Assembly (NCBI GenBank): GCA_030649895.1
Contig: JAUSEX010000025.1
Location: 1-46,902 of the forward strand
DNA from: Candidatus Omnitrophota bacterium
GTDB taxonomy: Bacteria; Omnitrophota; Gorgyraeia; Gorgyraeales; Gorgyraeaceae
Length of the DNA stretch: 46,902 bases
Direction: 5' to 3'
Below the pieces are notes generated by a model. That model was not told the DNA's origin. It was given only the letters and a program-made list of their open reading frames with translations, and searched no databases. Below, piece by piece: positions 32,916 through 41,420 of this stretch (its first letter is position 1; each line of letters opens with the position of its first letter). A program made the position numbers and the translations under genes.

Positions 32916-34565
32916 CTAGGATAAGGCTTGTTCTTTGGCATTCTGCCAGATTATAGCCTGTTTATTCCAGTCAAATTGAGCGGCAAGAGAACGGATTTTG
33001 TATTCTGGAATGAGATCAATTGTTTGGTTATTACCAGTCAATATTTCTGTCTGAATAGCTGGAGAGAGAAGTAGTAAGGTTAAGATATGATCAAGGCGTG
33101 ATTGGCTCATGTTTAGCCATTCAGAGGCTTGTTTAAGGCTAGTTATTTTACCTTCATCAAAGAGTTTTTGTAGTTGGTGGGAGAGAATTAAATTTTTTCT
33201 GGCCTTTGGCTCCTTTTCGATCTCTATTTCTTTGTGCCACTTATTTAAAGGACGTACCTGTTTAAAATCTACGTCAAACTCAAGCCGTAGATCGCTGCCA
33301 TTAAGCGTAATCACAAGCTTTTTGTTAGTCGCGCTATAATCAACCTCTTTGACTAATGCCTTAAGAATACGCCGTTTTTCCTGGGGATAAAGTGTATCCC
33401 AGATAGGAGAGAGAAGGACTTCAATTTCCTGCTTATTTTTCTGATCGTTTTTCTTGTGATTATCGGAAAAGATTCTTTTTAAGCAATCAACAGTGGTATC
33501 TTCAATTGCCTGCGCATTGATGGATTTTGTGGGGCAAGAAACATACCCACGTTTCTGGGCATTTGAACAAACATAATAGCGATATTTATGAGTTTCGTTC
33601 TTTAATGTATAGGTATGAAACATAAAGGTTCCGCAGGCCTTGCAATGTAATAGATGACTTAAGAGCCCAGTGCAATCTGTATTCTTTGTGGCTTTTCGTT
33701 CCATGCGATTGTGTTTAAGAGTTTCTTGCGCTTTTTTAAATGTTTCTTCGTCTATAATTCCTTCCTGTTCACCTTCATAGATTTGGTCTTCATATCTTAT
33801 CTTACCAATATATAGAGGATTCTTAATCATTGATTGTATGTGGGTAATCCCGAACTTTTTACCGCCAAAGGTCTTTCCAGATTTAATAGTAATAGATTTA
33901 GACCTATAACCTTTATCATTAAGTATTTTAGCTACTTTTAGCAGAGAATTACCTTTTAAATAAAGATCAAAGATTTCTTTGATTAATTTTGCTTCAATCT
34001 TATTTATAATGAGTTTTTTATTTTCTTTGTCCAAATCATAACCTAAAGCAGCCCATCCTCCGGTCCATTGGCCTCTTTTACGCGCTGCGCTCATTTTGTC
34101 TTTGGTTCTCTCGGAGATTAACTGCCTTTCGAACTCGGCAAAGGAAGACAAAATATGTAGCATGAGTTTGCCTGTAGAAGTACTTGTATCGATTGGTTGA
34201 GTAATAGAGGCAAAGGCTACGTCGTGTTCTTCAAAAAACTTAAGGATCTGGACAAAATCAACGAGTGAACGGCTAAGGCGGTCTAATTTATAGACAACGA
34301 CCATATTAACTTTACCTTCCTTGATATCATTGATTAATTTCTGGAGAGAAGGGCGGTTTATATTTGATCCTGTGAATCCGTTATCGTCATATCTTTCAGA
34401 TAAAGCCACCCAACCTTCATGTTTATGGTTTGCGATGAAGCTTAGGATGGATTCGTGCTGGTTTTCAATAGATCCGAAAGTTTCATCTGCGCGTTCCTCT
34501 ATTGATTTACGACAATAAGCTGCGCAGTAGACTCGTTTCTTAGTTTGTTTTACCTCATTATCCAT
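32916..34565 (-). CDS. Large serine recombinase (site-specific integrase)
   Basis: I start at ATG 34565 (549 aa): AAGGA lies 6 nt before it and directly abuts the alternative ATG 34571. N-terminal resolvase domain with catalytic Ser21 in YCRKSIEE, then VVVYKLDRLSRSLVDFV, FASITQPIDTSTSTGKLMLHILSSFAEFERQLISERTK. The 'recombinase' domain follows (~175-290: GYDLDKENKKLIINKIEAKLI, LYIGKIRY), then a zinc ribbon (LHCKACGTF ... YYVCSNAQKRGYVSC). It lies ~290 nt inside the left end of the island and is the likely integrase. The C-terminal ~150 residues include an HTH-like WLNMSQSRLDHIL. Confidence 0.93.
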   Translation of the reverse strand: MDNEVKQTKKRVYCAAYCRKSIEERADETFGSIENQHESILSFIANHKHEGWVALSERYDDNGFTGSNINRPSLQKLINDIKEGKVNMVVVYKLDRLSRSLVDFVQILKFFEEHDVAFASITQPIDTSTSTGKLMLHILSSFAEFERQLISERTKDKMSAARKRGQWTGGWAALGYDLDKENKKLIINKIEAKLIKEIFDLYLKGNSLLKVAKILNDKGYRSKSITIKSGKTFGGKKFGITHIQSMIKNPLYIGKIRYEDQIYEGEQEGIIDEETFKKAQETLKHNRMERKATKNTDCTGLLSHLLHCKACGTFMFHTYTLKNETHKYRYYVCSNAQKRGYVSCPTKSINAQAIEDTTVDCLKRIFSDNHKKNDQKNKQEIEVLLSPIWDTLYPQEKRRILKALVKEVDYSATNKKLVITLNGSDLRLEFDVDFKQVRPLNKWHKEIEIEKEPKARKNLILSHQLQKLFDEGKITSLKQASEWLNMSQSRLDHILTLLLLSPAIQTEILTGNNQTIDLIPEYKIRSLAAQFDWNKQAIIWQNAKEQALS

Positions 34566-34574
34566 AGCCATTCC

Positions 34575-35045
34575 TTACAGGTTAAAGAATAAATAGCCGT
34601 TCCAATGCGCCCCAGTTACTTCTTTAGCAATGGCAGTTAGGCTTTTATAAGTCTTATTATTATATTCGAAGCCAGAATCTAGAGTTTTAACTTGAAGCTT
34701 GATGCCCTTATATTCCTTGGTAATCACGGTTCCTGGAATAGGAAGGCGTTTATCCCTGGAGAAGGTGCCTTTTTTACTGCGCTCAGGAAACGTGTTATCA
34801 GGGCGCAAAGCTTTATTATTTACCGGGTCATATTTCTGGATAAATTCTTCAATTTTACCCTGAGCTTCGGAAGAAAGCCCGCCATGCTCAAGTTCCTGGA
34901 TGCGATAGGCAATCTTGCGCCATAGGTATACCTTATTGTTAGATGGTGCTTTTTTGCCATCAAAGACCTCCTCGTATTTTTTCTCTAACTCGCCAAGCGA
35001 CAGCTCTTTTAATGCCATTATTTCGGTTATCGTATTATCGCCCAT
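34575..35045 (-). CDS. DUF2924 protein
   Basis: Start at ATG 35045 (156 aa) with AAAGGA 8 nt before it; in-frame codons upstream lack any signal. The N-terminal helical part (LSLGELEKKYEEVFDGKKAPSNNKVYLWRKIAYRIQELEHGGL) and the C-terminal part (RLPIPGTVITKEYKGIKLQVKTLDSGFEYNNKTYKSLTAIAKEVTGAHWNGYLFFNL) match the DUF2924 pattern. From memory this family sits next to serine recombinases in many elements. Here it lies upstream of the recombinase with 9 nt between genes, so they are cotranscribed; it may be a recombination accessory factor. Function is not established. Confidence 0.85.
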   Translation of the reverse strand: MGDNTITEIMALKELSLGELEKKYEEVFDGKKAPSNNKVYLWRKIAYRIQELEHGGLSSEAQGKIEEFIQKYDPVNNKALRPDNTFPERSKKGTFSRDKRLPIPGTVITKEYKGIKLQVKTLDSGFEYNNKTYKSLTAIAKEVTGAHWNGYLFFNL

Positions 35046-35137
35046 ATTTGGTGTCCTTTCGTCAGTACACATATAGCCATACAAGTTGGGATATATCAAG
35101 TAGAATAGAGAGGTATTTTTAGCTAGCTTGGTATACG

Positions 35138-35166
35138 TTGTTTTATAGTGAAAAATATGATATACT
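35138..35166 (+). promoter_or_regulatory. Promoter of the metal-efflux operon
   Basis: TTGTTT (35138-35143), exactly 17 nt, then TATACT (35161-35166). The predicted start of transcription coincides with the ATG at 35173, so the first gene would be read from a leaderless mRNA; no Shine-Dalgarno is seen before it. Confidence 0.55.
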
Positions 35167-35172
35167 TATTAC

Positions 35173-35427
35173 ATGAAGAAATTACTAGTATTAATTATTA
35201 TAGCTATATGTGCACTGCCTTCACTCGCGCCTTGTGATGCTTTGTCAGCAATGGACGATAACGAGCATTGTAATCCCGGTTGTAGTTTTAATTGTTGTAG
35301 TATCGCGCTACTACAGAGTATATCAATAAGTGCACCTTCTATTATTACCTTTAATACCTTTTCTATCAGTTACGTACCGCATCAAGAACCCTTCATTTCC
35401 GGCATCGAACGTCCTCCGAACTTCTAA
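35173..35427 (+). CDS. Small Cys-rich exported protein at the head of the metal-efflux operon
   Basis: 84 aa. A Sec-type signal (KKLLVLIIIAICALPSLAPCDA) is followed by EHCNPGCSFNCC (one His and four Cys within 11 residues), then a Ser/Ile-rich stretch and the C-terminal PHQEPFISGIERPPNF. I do not recognise a named family, but small exported proteins ending in a similar 'EPFxxGIxRPP' motif precede cation-efflux operons in other bacteria as I remember. The clustered Cys/His suggests periplasmic metal capture or sensing. The efflux genes follow on the same strand ~100 nt later. Confidence 0.65.
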   Translation: MKKLLVLIIIAICALPSLAPCDALSAMDDNEHCNPGCSFNCCSIALLQSISISAPSIITFNTFSISYVPHQEPFISGIERPPNF

Positions 35428-35524
35428 TTTAGCTCTCCGCTGGCATTTTTGATTCTACGAATTTGCGTCAGATATGCCATGTTTCTTTTTCTATCAATGC
35501 TTTACTCGAAGGAGCGATATTAAT

Positions 35525-36775
35525 ATGAAAATCAAAGTAAATATTTATGCTATTATATTTTTTCAGTGTCTTGTCCTTGGTTTTGCAAATGCCGGGGAAA
35601 ATCTTTCCTTAGATAAAGCGCTTATGGCTGCCTATGACAATAATCCCAGGATGATTGAAGCAAGAAAACTCGTTAACGTTGCCAAAGGGGATCTCATAAC
35701 CGCAAGAACGCTTCCTAATCCTGAAGTGGATTTTGAAATAGGCGGTTTGAAAGAGAATGAGAAAGGTAAGCGAAAAGGGGAATTAAATAATATCGCAGTA
35801 CGCCAGGATTTAGGGTTTCCTGGATCAAGGCTGTTTGATGGTAAAATCTCCAAAAATCAAGTTTTGTCTCAAGAAGAGTCATTTAAAACAGTATGGTCGG
35901 ATATATATTTAGAGGTAAGACAAATCTATGCGAAGATTATGTTGGATAAAAAGGGAATAGAGCTTGCGCAGGGGAATCTTGATATCTTAAGGAGCTTTTT
36001 TAGCCGCGTCCAGCTTCGTTTTCAATCAGGGCAAGCTCTCAAAAACGATGTCCAACGCGCCATGATAGAGCTCCTTAAGGCGGAAAATAGCTGTTTCATT
36101 GCCGAAAAAGAACTAAAAATAGATAAGGCAAAGTTAAACCTGCTCTTAGGCAGATCTTTTGATGTTTCTTTTGATATTGAAAGCGAGTTAAAAGAAGAGA
36201 GCGTTGAATTAAATTTTAAAGAACTAAGCGAAAAAGCTCTTTTGCTACGGCCTGATTTAAAAACAGAGAAATTGCAGCTCGATTCCGCTAACAAGAAGTT
36301 AATAAAAGAACAACTTAACCGCCTACCTGCCCCTTTTATAGGTTTTCAGAGAACAACAGAGGATTATGAAAATGATTCGGCGGTAGTTGTGGGGCTAAGC
36401 GTGCCTCTATGGAACCTTAACCAAGGGGAGGTAAAAAAAGCAAAGGCTCAAAAAGAAGCGCAGCAGGTAAGAGTGGATGCCGTTAAAAGAGAGGTTGTTT
36501 TTGAGGTCTATGAAGCGTATGCAGAAGCGGAACTGGCAGAAAAACAGCTTAATCTAGCTAAGAAATCCATAGAAGAAGCCAACGAGCTTTTACGCTTAGC
36601 AAATCTTCGTTATAGCGAAGGCGCTGTAGATTTTATAAATTACCTTGATCAAGTAAAAGCTGTTACGGAATCGCGAGTCGGTTATTACGAGTTTTTGTTT
36701 AAGCTTAATGATGCGGTGAGCAATATGGAAAAGACAATATACGAATCGCTGCGAGGGGAGGGGTATTTAAAATGA
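35525..36775 (+). CDS. Outer membrane factor of a metal efflux pump (TolC/CusC/CzcC family)
   Basis: Start at ATG 35525 (416 aa) behind AAGGAG; the in-frame codons from 35474 lack a signal. Signal peptide (NIYAIIFFQCLVLGFANA), then two TolC-type halves rich in helical heptads, with the recurring patterns LSLDKALMAAYDNNPRM, SEKALLLRPDLKTEKLQL, LSVPLWNLNQGEVKKAKAQ and LLRLANLRYSEGAVDFINYLDQV. It forms the outer-membrane channel of the tripartite pump with the two genes downstream. It overlaps the adaptor gene by 4 nt. Confidence 0.92.
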   Translation: MKIKVNIYAIIFFQCLVLGFANAGENLSLDKALMAAYDNNPRMIEARKLVNVAKGDLITARTLPNPEVDFEIGGLKENEKGKRKGELNNIAVRQDLGFPGSRLFDGKISKNQVLSQEESFKTVWSDIYLEVRQIYAKIMLDKKGIELAQGNLDILRSFFSRVQLRFQSGQALKNDVQRAMIELLKAENSCFIAEKELKIDKAKLNLLLGRSFDVSFDIESELKEESVELNFKELSEKALLLRPDLKTEKLQLDSANKKLIKEQLNRLPAPFIGFQRTTEDYENDSAVVVGLSVPLWNLNQGEVKKAKAQKEAQQVRVDAVKREVVFEVYEAYAEAELAEKQLNLAKKSIEEANELLRLANLRYSEGAVDFINYLDQVKAVTESRVGYYEFLFKLNDAVSNMEKTIYESLRGEGYLK

Positions 36776-37731
36776 AATACGCAAAGTTAATTACAGTAAT
36801 TATCATTTCCTTTGCGCTGGGAATAATCGTTTCACAAACGATTATTAAGCGCGAAAAAACGCTCACCCATTCTGAAAAGGAAGAAAACTGTCTTGAATGC
36901 GAAGACAAGATTAAATTAAGCCTGGCTTCCCAGAAGGCTATTGGCATTGAGACGATTGCGGCAAAACGCTCGCATTTTGTGGAGAAAATACCGGTTACGG
37001 GTAAAATCTCGCAGGATGCTGAAGAGATTGTCCATATAGTTCCTCCGGAAACGGGAGTCATTGTTGAGTGTAAGGTAAAAATGGGCGATTTGGTCAAAAA
37101 AGATGATACGCTTTGCGTCATAAAGCACAATGGTTCGGAAACGCTTATTGAGGTAAAGACTCCTATCGCAGGTGTAGTAATCTCTGATTTTGCAAAGGAA
37201 GGCGAAAAAGCCGATGCAGCATCAGCGCTTCATACTGTGGCAAATCTAACTACACTGCTGGCTGCTTTTGATGTCTATGAAAAGGATATCTCGCAGATAC
37301 TGTTAGGGCAGAAAATCATTATTCGTTCCGTCGCTTATCCGCAGGAAGCATTCGAAGGCGAAGTTACGTTTATTTCTCCGCGCGTTGACGAAGACACTCA
37401 TACCATTAAAATACGCGCAGCAGTGAAGAATCCGCACAATCTCCTTAAATTCGGGATGTTCGTGAACGCTGAAATAATGGCTGAGTCATCGGAAGAATTT
37501 ATCATTCTTCCGCAGGACGCTGTTCACCACTTATCAGGCAAACGGATAGTATTTGTTAAAGCCGGAGACAATGATTTTCAGGTTAGAGAAGTGGTTGTTA
37601 CAAAAGAATCCAAGGAAAGTGTTGCTATCGAAGATGGCATAAAAGAAGGGGAAATAGTAGTTACTAAAGACGGTTTTCTTCTCAAATCGGAATTATTAAA
37701 GGCAAAAATGGGTGAAGGATGCGCCGAATAA
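36772..37731 (+). CDS. RND efflux periplasmic adaptor (CusB/CzcB family)
   Basis: 319 aa. N-terminal anchor (LITVIIISFALGIIVSQTII), a short acidic/Cys stretch ENCLECEDKIKLS, then a membrane-fusion fold: biotinyl-lipoyl halves (VHIVPPETGVIVECKVKMGDLVKKDDTLCVI and IEVKTPIAGVVISDFAKEGEKAD) and beta barrel (FEGEVTFISPRVDEDTHTIKIRAAVKNPHNLLKFGMFVNAEI). It lacks a long helical hairpin, so it is a compact CzcB type. The CLEC pair is a possible extra metal ligand. ATGA overlap with the gene upstream. Confidence 0.92.
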   Translation: MKYAKLITVIIISFALGIIVSQTIIKREKTLTHSEKEENCLECEDKIKLSLASQKAIGIETIAAKRSHFVEKIPVTGKISQDAEEIVHIVPPETGVIVECKVKMGDLVKKDDTLCVIKHNGSETLIEVKTPIAGVVISDFAKEGEKADAASALHTVANLTTLLAAFDVYEKDISQILLGQKIIIRSVAYPQEAFEGEVTFISPRVDEDTHTIKIRAAVKNPHNLLKFGMFVNAEIMAESSEEFIILPQDAVHHLSGKRIVFVKAGDNDFQVREVVVTKESKESVAIEDGIKEGEIVVTKDGFLLKSELLKAKMGEGCAE

Positions 37732-37749
37732 TTATAAGGAGTTGATTAT

Positions 37750-40700
37750 ATGGACAAATTAGTAGCTTTTATTTTTAAGCAGCGAGCCTTAGTTATTTTT
37801 GCGACTCTGATTATAGGTGTTGCCGGGGTATTGGCGTGGATAAAACTTCCGATAGATGCGTTTCCGGACGTTACAAATGTTCAGACGATGATTTTAACTG
37901 AGGCCGCAGGATTGGCGCCATCTGAGGTAGAACGTTTAATTTCATACCCTATTGAAATTGAAATGCAGGGGTTGCCTCAGGTTAAGCTGGTGCGCTCGCT
38001 TTCAAAAGCAGGGCTTTCGCAGGTGGTGGTTATTTTTGAGGATAATGTTGATACGTATTTTGCCAGGCAGATTGTTTTTGAGCGGCTTTCTGTGGCAAAG
38101 GGGAATCTGCCTCCAGGGATTGAGCCGGAGCTTGGGCCTATCAGTACTGGATTAGGAGAAATATATCAGTATACGTTAGAGGCTTCTTTGAGCAAAACAA
38201 AATATGACCTTACGAGTTTACGGACTATGCAAGACTGGATTATTAAGCCGCAGATACGCTCTGTGTCAGGCGTAACGGAGGTAAACTCTTTTGGCGGGTT
38301 TGCGAAGCAGTATCAGGTAGTCGTTGATCCGGAGAAACTATCCAAATATAAAATTGCTCTCAGGGAAGTTGCTGAAGCATTAGAGAAGAATAATGCTTCA
38401 GCTCCGGCCAATTTTATTATCAAGGGGCGGGAGCAAATTATCGCAAGAAGCACAGGGCTTATTAAATCAATAGAAGATATTGAGAATATTATTGTGGCTA
38501 AGCGTGAGTCCTTTCCAGTCTATCTTAGAGATATCGCCTCAATACAAATAGGCCATCAAGTGCGCCAAGGCGCTGTGACGCGCGACGGGAAGGGAGAGGT
38601 TGTCTGTGGTATGGCTATTATGCTTAAGGGGGCAAACTCCAGAACAGTGATGGATCGCGTGAAAGTTAAGGTCGCCCAAATTCAGCGCCAGCTTCCAAAA
38701 GGTGTAAAGATCAACGCATTTTATGACCGCACCGAATTGATTCAGGCTTGCATAAAGACTATATCCAACGCCCTTATTCAGGGAGGGGCGCTGGTTATCG
38801 CAGTTCTTTTTTTGCTCTTGGGCTGCGTTCGGTTGAGCGCGATTGTATGTTTATCCCTACCCTTATCCGCACTCATTTGTTTTATCGCTATGAAAATGAC
38901 AGGGGTGTCGGCGAACCTTATGTCGCTTGGGGGATTGGCAGTGGCTCTGGGTATGGTTGTCGATGCTAATATTGTTGTCGGTGAGAATATTTTCCGGCAC
39001 TTATCCGAGAAAAAAACGCTGAAAGATAAAATAGGCGTTTGTTTTGAGTCGACAAAAGAGGTTGCCGCACCGATTTTATTTGCTGTTTTAATCATCATAG
39101 TAGTTTTTTTACCGCTCTTTAGTCTCCAGGCTGTAGAAGGAAAAATGTTTAAACCGCTGGCCTTAACGATTATATTCGCTATGTTTGGTTCGCTTCTTGT
39201 TGCTTTAACAGTTACGCCAGTCCTCTGTCTCTACTTTCTTAAGCCAGCCAAGATCAAAGAAGATAACTTTTGGATAAAGCAGGTAAAAAAGTTTTATTTG
39301 CCAATATTAGATAAAGTATTAAAACGTAAATATGCCGTCGCGATTATTTCAGTGATTATGTTTATTGCCGCAATAATAGGTTTTAAGTTTATAGGCACAG
39401 AATTCCTGCCGTATTTAGATGAAGGTTCAATAGTTATTAATATCGTTAAGTTTCCTACAGCTTCCTTAGAAGAGTCGAAGCATGTTGGCGAGCTAGCGGA
39501 AAAAATGCTTTTAGAATTTTCCGAGGTAAAAACAGTGGTTACAAAGACTGGCCGGGCTGAGATTGCGGAAGACCCTATGGGGCCGGAACAGAATGACGTT
39601 TTTATTATACTGAAACCCAAAAAATATTGGAAGGCGCGTTCTAAGCAGGAGTTAATCGAGCAGATAGACAAGAAGTTAAGCGTTATCCCTGGGATAAAAC
39701 TTAATTTTTCTCAGCCGATAGCTTTAAGGGTCAATGAGCTTATTTCAGGCGTAAAATCAGATGTAGCAGTAAAGATTTTCGGATATGACCTAGAGTTGTT
39801 AGGCGAGAAGGCAGAAGAGATAGAACATGTCATTTCCAGCATCAAGGGAGCAGCGGATGTGAAATTAGAGCAGATAGCCGGATTCCTTCAGCTTGATATA
39901 GAGATAGACCGCAAGGCTATTGCCAGGTATGGCATCAATGTCAGTGATATCAATGAAGTTGTGGAAATAGCTATCGGGGGGAAAGTTGCCACAACGCTCT
40001 TTGAAGAAGATAAGCGGTTTGGCATTTTGGTGAGATTTCCAGAGGAAAAGAGAGCGGATGAGAAGAGTATCGGCAATATACTGATCTCTTCTCCTTCCGG
40101 AGAGAAGATACCTCTGGCGCAATTGGCAAAAATTTCCATCAATGAAGTTCCTGCGCAAATAAGCCGTGAGAACGGAAGCCGAAGGGTGGTCGTTGAGTGT
40201 AATGTAAGGGGCAGAGATATTGGCAGTTTTGTTAAAGAGGCTAAGGAAAAGATAGCCAGCATAGAAAAAAATCTTCCTCCGGACTACTTTTTAATGTGGG
40301 GCGGCCAGTTTGAAAACCAGGAAAGAGCGATGAAGACGTTTACGGTTATTGTGCCGATTGTTATCTTGGTGATTTTCGTTATGCTTTTTTTGGCTTTTGG
40401 CTCATTCAGGCCGGCGCTTTTGGTTATTCTTAATTTACCATTTGCGCTTGTTGGGGGAATATTTTTTGTTCTGTTATTTAAAATAACGTTGAGTGTTTCA
40501 GCTGTTGTCGGATTCATCGCTCTTTTTGGAGCCGCGGTTGCGAATGGAATTGTTTTGGTTACATTTTTTTCTCAATTAAGGAAAGAAGGATTAGGGTTGA
40601 ATGAAGCAATTAAGAAAGGGTGTGAATTGCGATTAAGACCACTTCTTTTAACGACACTGACTACCATGTTTGGGTTAATTCCTCTTATATGGGCAAGCGG

Positions 40701-40827
40701 GCCGGGGGCAGAAATACAGAAGCCTTTAGCGGTTGTTATATTGGGCGGACTCATATCATCTTGGTGTCTTACCTTACTAGTTCTGCCTGCCCTATACGGC
40801 TGGTTCGAAAAAGAAGAGCTTAAATAA
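37750..40827 (+). CDS. Heavy-metal RND efflux pump (CzcA/CusA family)
   Basis: 1025 aa with the 12-helix RND layout and two large periplasmic loops. It starts IFKQRALVIFATLIIGVAG, has LPIDAFPDVTNVQ (HME family mark) near 35 and SLGGLAVALGMVVDANIVVGEN in helix 4 (~390-412). The helix keeps one Asp and the Glu but has Ala-Leu-Gly where Czc-type pumps have Asp-Phe-Gly. The pore loop reads TGRAEIAEDPMGPEQNDVFIILKP, closer to CzcA (divalent) than to CusA with its methionine. Substrate is therefore unresolved (Co/Zn/Cd/Ni or Cu/Ag). RBS TAAGGAG. It is the last gene of the operon. Confidence 0.94.
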   Translation: MDKLVAFIFKQRALVIFATLIIGVAGVLAWIKLPIDAFPDVTNVQTMILTEAAGLAPSEVERLISYPIEIEMQGLPQVKLVRSLSKAGLSQVVVIFEDNVDTYFARQIVFERLSVAKGNLPPGIEPELGPISTGLGEIYQYTLEASLSKTKYDLTSLRTMQDWIIKPQIRSVSGVTEVNSFGGFAKQYQVVVDPEKLSKYKIALREVAEALEKNNASAPANFIIKGREQIIARSTGLIKSIEDIENIIVAKRESFPVYLRDIASIQIGHQVRQGAVTRDGKGEVVCGMAIMLKGANSRTVMDRVKVKVAQIQRQLPKGVKINAFYDRTELIQACIKTISNALIQGGALVIAVLFLLLGCVRLSAIVCLSLPLSALICFIAMKMTGVSANLMSLGGLAVALGMVVDANIVVGENIFRHLSEKKTLKDKIGVCFESTKEVAAPILFAVLIIIVVFLPLFSLQAVEGKMFKPLALTIIFAMFGSLLVALTVTPVLCLYFLKPAKIKEDNFWIKQVKKFYLPILDKVLKRKYAVAIISVIMFIAAIIGFKFIGTEFLPYLDEGSIVINIVKFPTASLEESKHVGELAEKMLLEFSEVKTVVTKTGRAEIAEDPMGPEQNDVFIILKPKKYWKARSKQELIEQIDKKLSVIPGIKLNFSQPIALRVNELISGVKSDVAVKIFGYDLELLGEKAEEIEHVISSIKGAADVKLEQIAGFLQLDIEIDRKAIARYGINVSDINEVVEIAIGGKVATTLFEEDKRFGILVRFPEEKRADEKSIGNILISSPSGEKIPLAQLAKISINEVPAQISRENGSRRVVVECNVRGRDIGSFVKEAKEKIASIEKNLPPDYFLMWGGQFENQERAMKTFTVIVPIVILVIFVMLFLAFGSFRPALLVILNLPFALVGGIFFVLLFKITLSVSAVVGFIALFGAAVANGIVLVTFFSQLRKEGLGLNEAIKKGCELRLRPLLLTTLTTMFGLIPLIWASGPGAEIQKPLAVVILGGLISSWCLTLLVLPALYGWFEKEELK

Positions 40828-40988
40828 GAAGCACTTAATAAAGCTCATATATAGCAAATGTCCGGGTTCTTATATAAGACATTGTTTATCTCTTTATATA
40901 CCATAGGGTTAGAAATATTATAACCAAAAAATAGCGGACAAATTGGACAAATTCTAGCTATAACTTTATCTCTGATTTGCCAATTTTC
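40828..40988. other. AT-rich spacer at the island's right end
   Basis: No gene, tRNA or hairpin with a T-run is visible between the pump stop and the promoter at 40989. It reads as AT-rich spacer. Confidence 0.4.
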
Positions 40989-41017
40989 TTGATATTTGGC
41001 GTTATATGCTATACAAT
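40989..41017 (+). promoter_or_regulatory. Promoter facing the right repeat, with no ORF behind it
   Basis: TTGATA (40989-40994), 17 nt, TACAAT (41012-41017). The transcript would start near 41024 and hit the terminator at 41110-41143. Confidence 0.5.
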
Positions 41018-41023
41018 AGACGT

Positions 41024-41143
41024 GCTTGCGTTAAGAGATAGAGTTATAACGTACACAGCTTAGCGCAGCCACAGTAATCTCTCAAATTCCAGATGGAGAG
41101 ATAAAGATAACCCTGGTTAGCATTGCTGATCAGGGTATTTTTT
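41024..41143 (+). ncRNA. Candidate ~120-nt small RNA across the attR site
   Basis: Defined only by a good promoter (40989-41017) and a strong terminator (41110-41143) with no start codon/RBS pair between. The RNA would include the tRNA-Gln 3'-end mimic GCAGCCA. It could equally be a leftover toxin-antitoxin promoter firing into a terminator. Confidence 0.35.
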
Positions 41144-41291
41144 ATGTAGCGATGTGTCAAAGGGTTAGGGAAAATATTTGCGCACCGTCATTGCGAGGAA
41201 CGCCGAAGGCGTTACGAAGCAATCTTTTTTGTTTAAAATAGCCAAAAAAATCTCATCGAACCATCTCTTTATCTCTGAATCGGCATTTAGT
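41065..41291. repeat. Right copy of the 227-nt direct repeat (attR)
   Basis: Gapless match to 32620-32846 at an exact offset of 8,445 nt. It starts with GCAGCCACAGTAATCTCTC, 19 nt identical to the left copy and including the last 7 nt of tRNA-Gln, but no other part of a tRNA. Confidence 0.9.
41110..41143 (+). terminator. Rho-independent terminator in the right repeat
   Basis: 12-bp stem with ATT loop and ATTTTTT. Relative to the left copy, bases changed on both arms yet every pair is kept (two T-G wobbles). Confidence 0.8.
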
Positions 41292-41420
41292 TTCTCAAGC
41301 TTAGTGTCGCAGTTATTTGGCCATATAAGAGGCTTATTTATGCTAAAAATAGGAGAGAAACTGAAAAAGGGCATATATTCTCTCTATCTTAACTCTTATT
41401 TAAAGAGAGATAAAAACTTC

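Larger units (their letters stand above)
32620..41064. mobile_element. 8.4-kb genomic island at tRNA-Gln carrying heavy-metal efflux genes
   Basis: Bounded by the 227-nt direct repeats. Removing 32620-41064 rejoins the tRNA acceptor stem perfectly with GCAGCCA of the right copy, as expected for site-specific integration at a tRNA end. Content: serine recombinase and DUF2924 protein on the minus strand next to the left end, then a plus-strand efflux operon. No replication, conjugation or phage structural gene is present, so transfer would need help from elsewhere. Confidence 0.8.
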
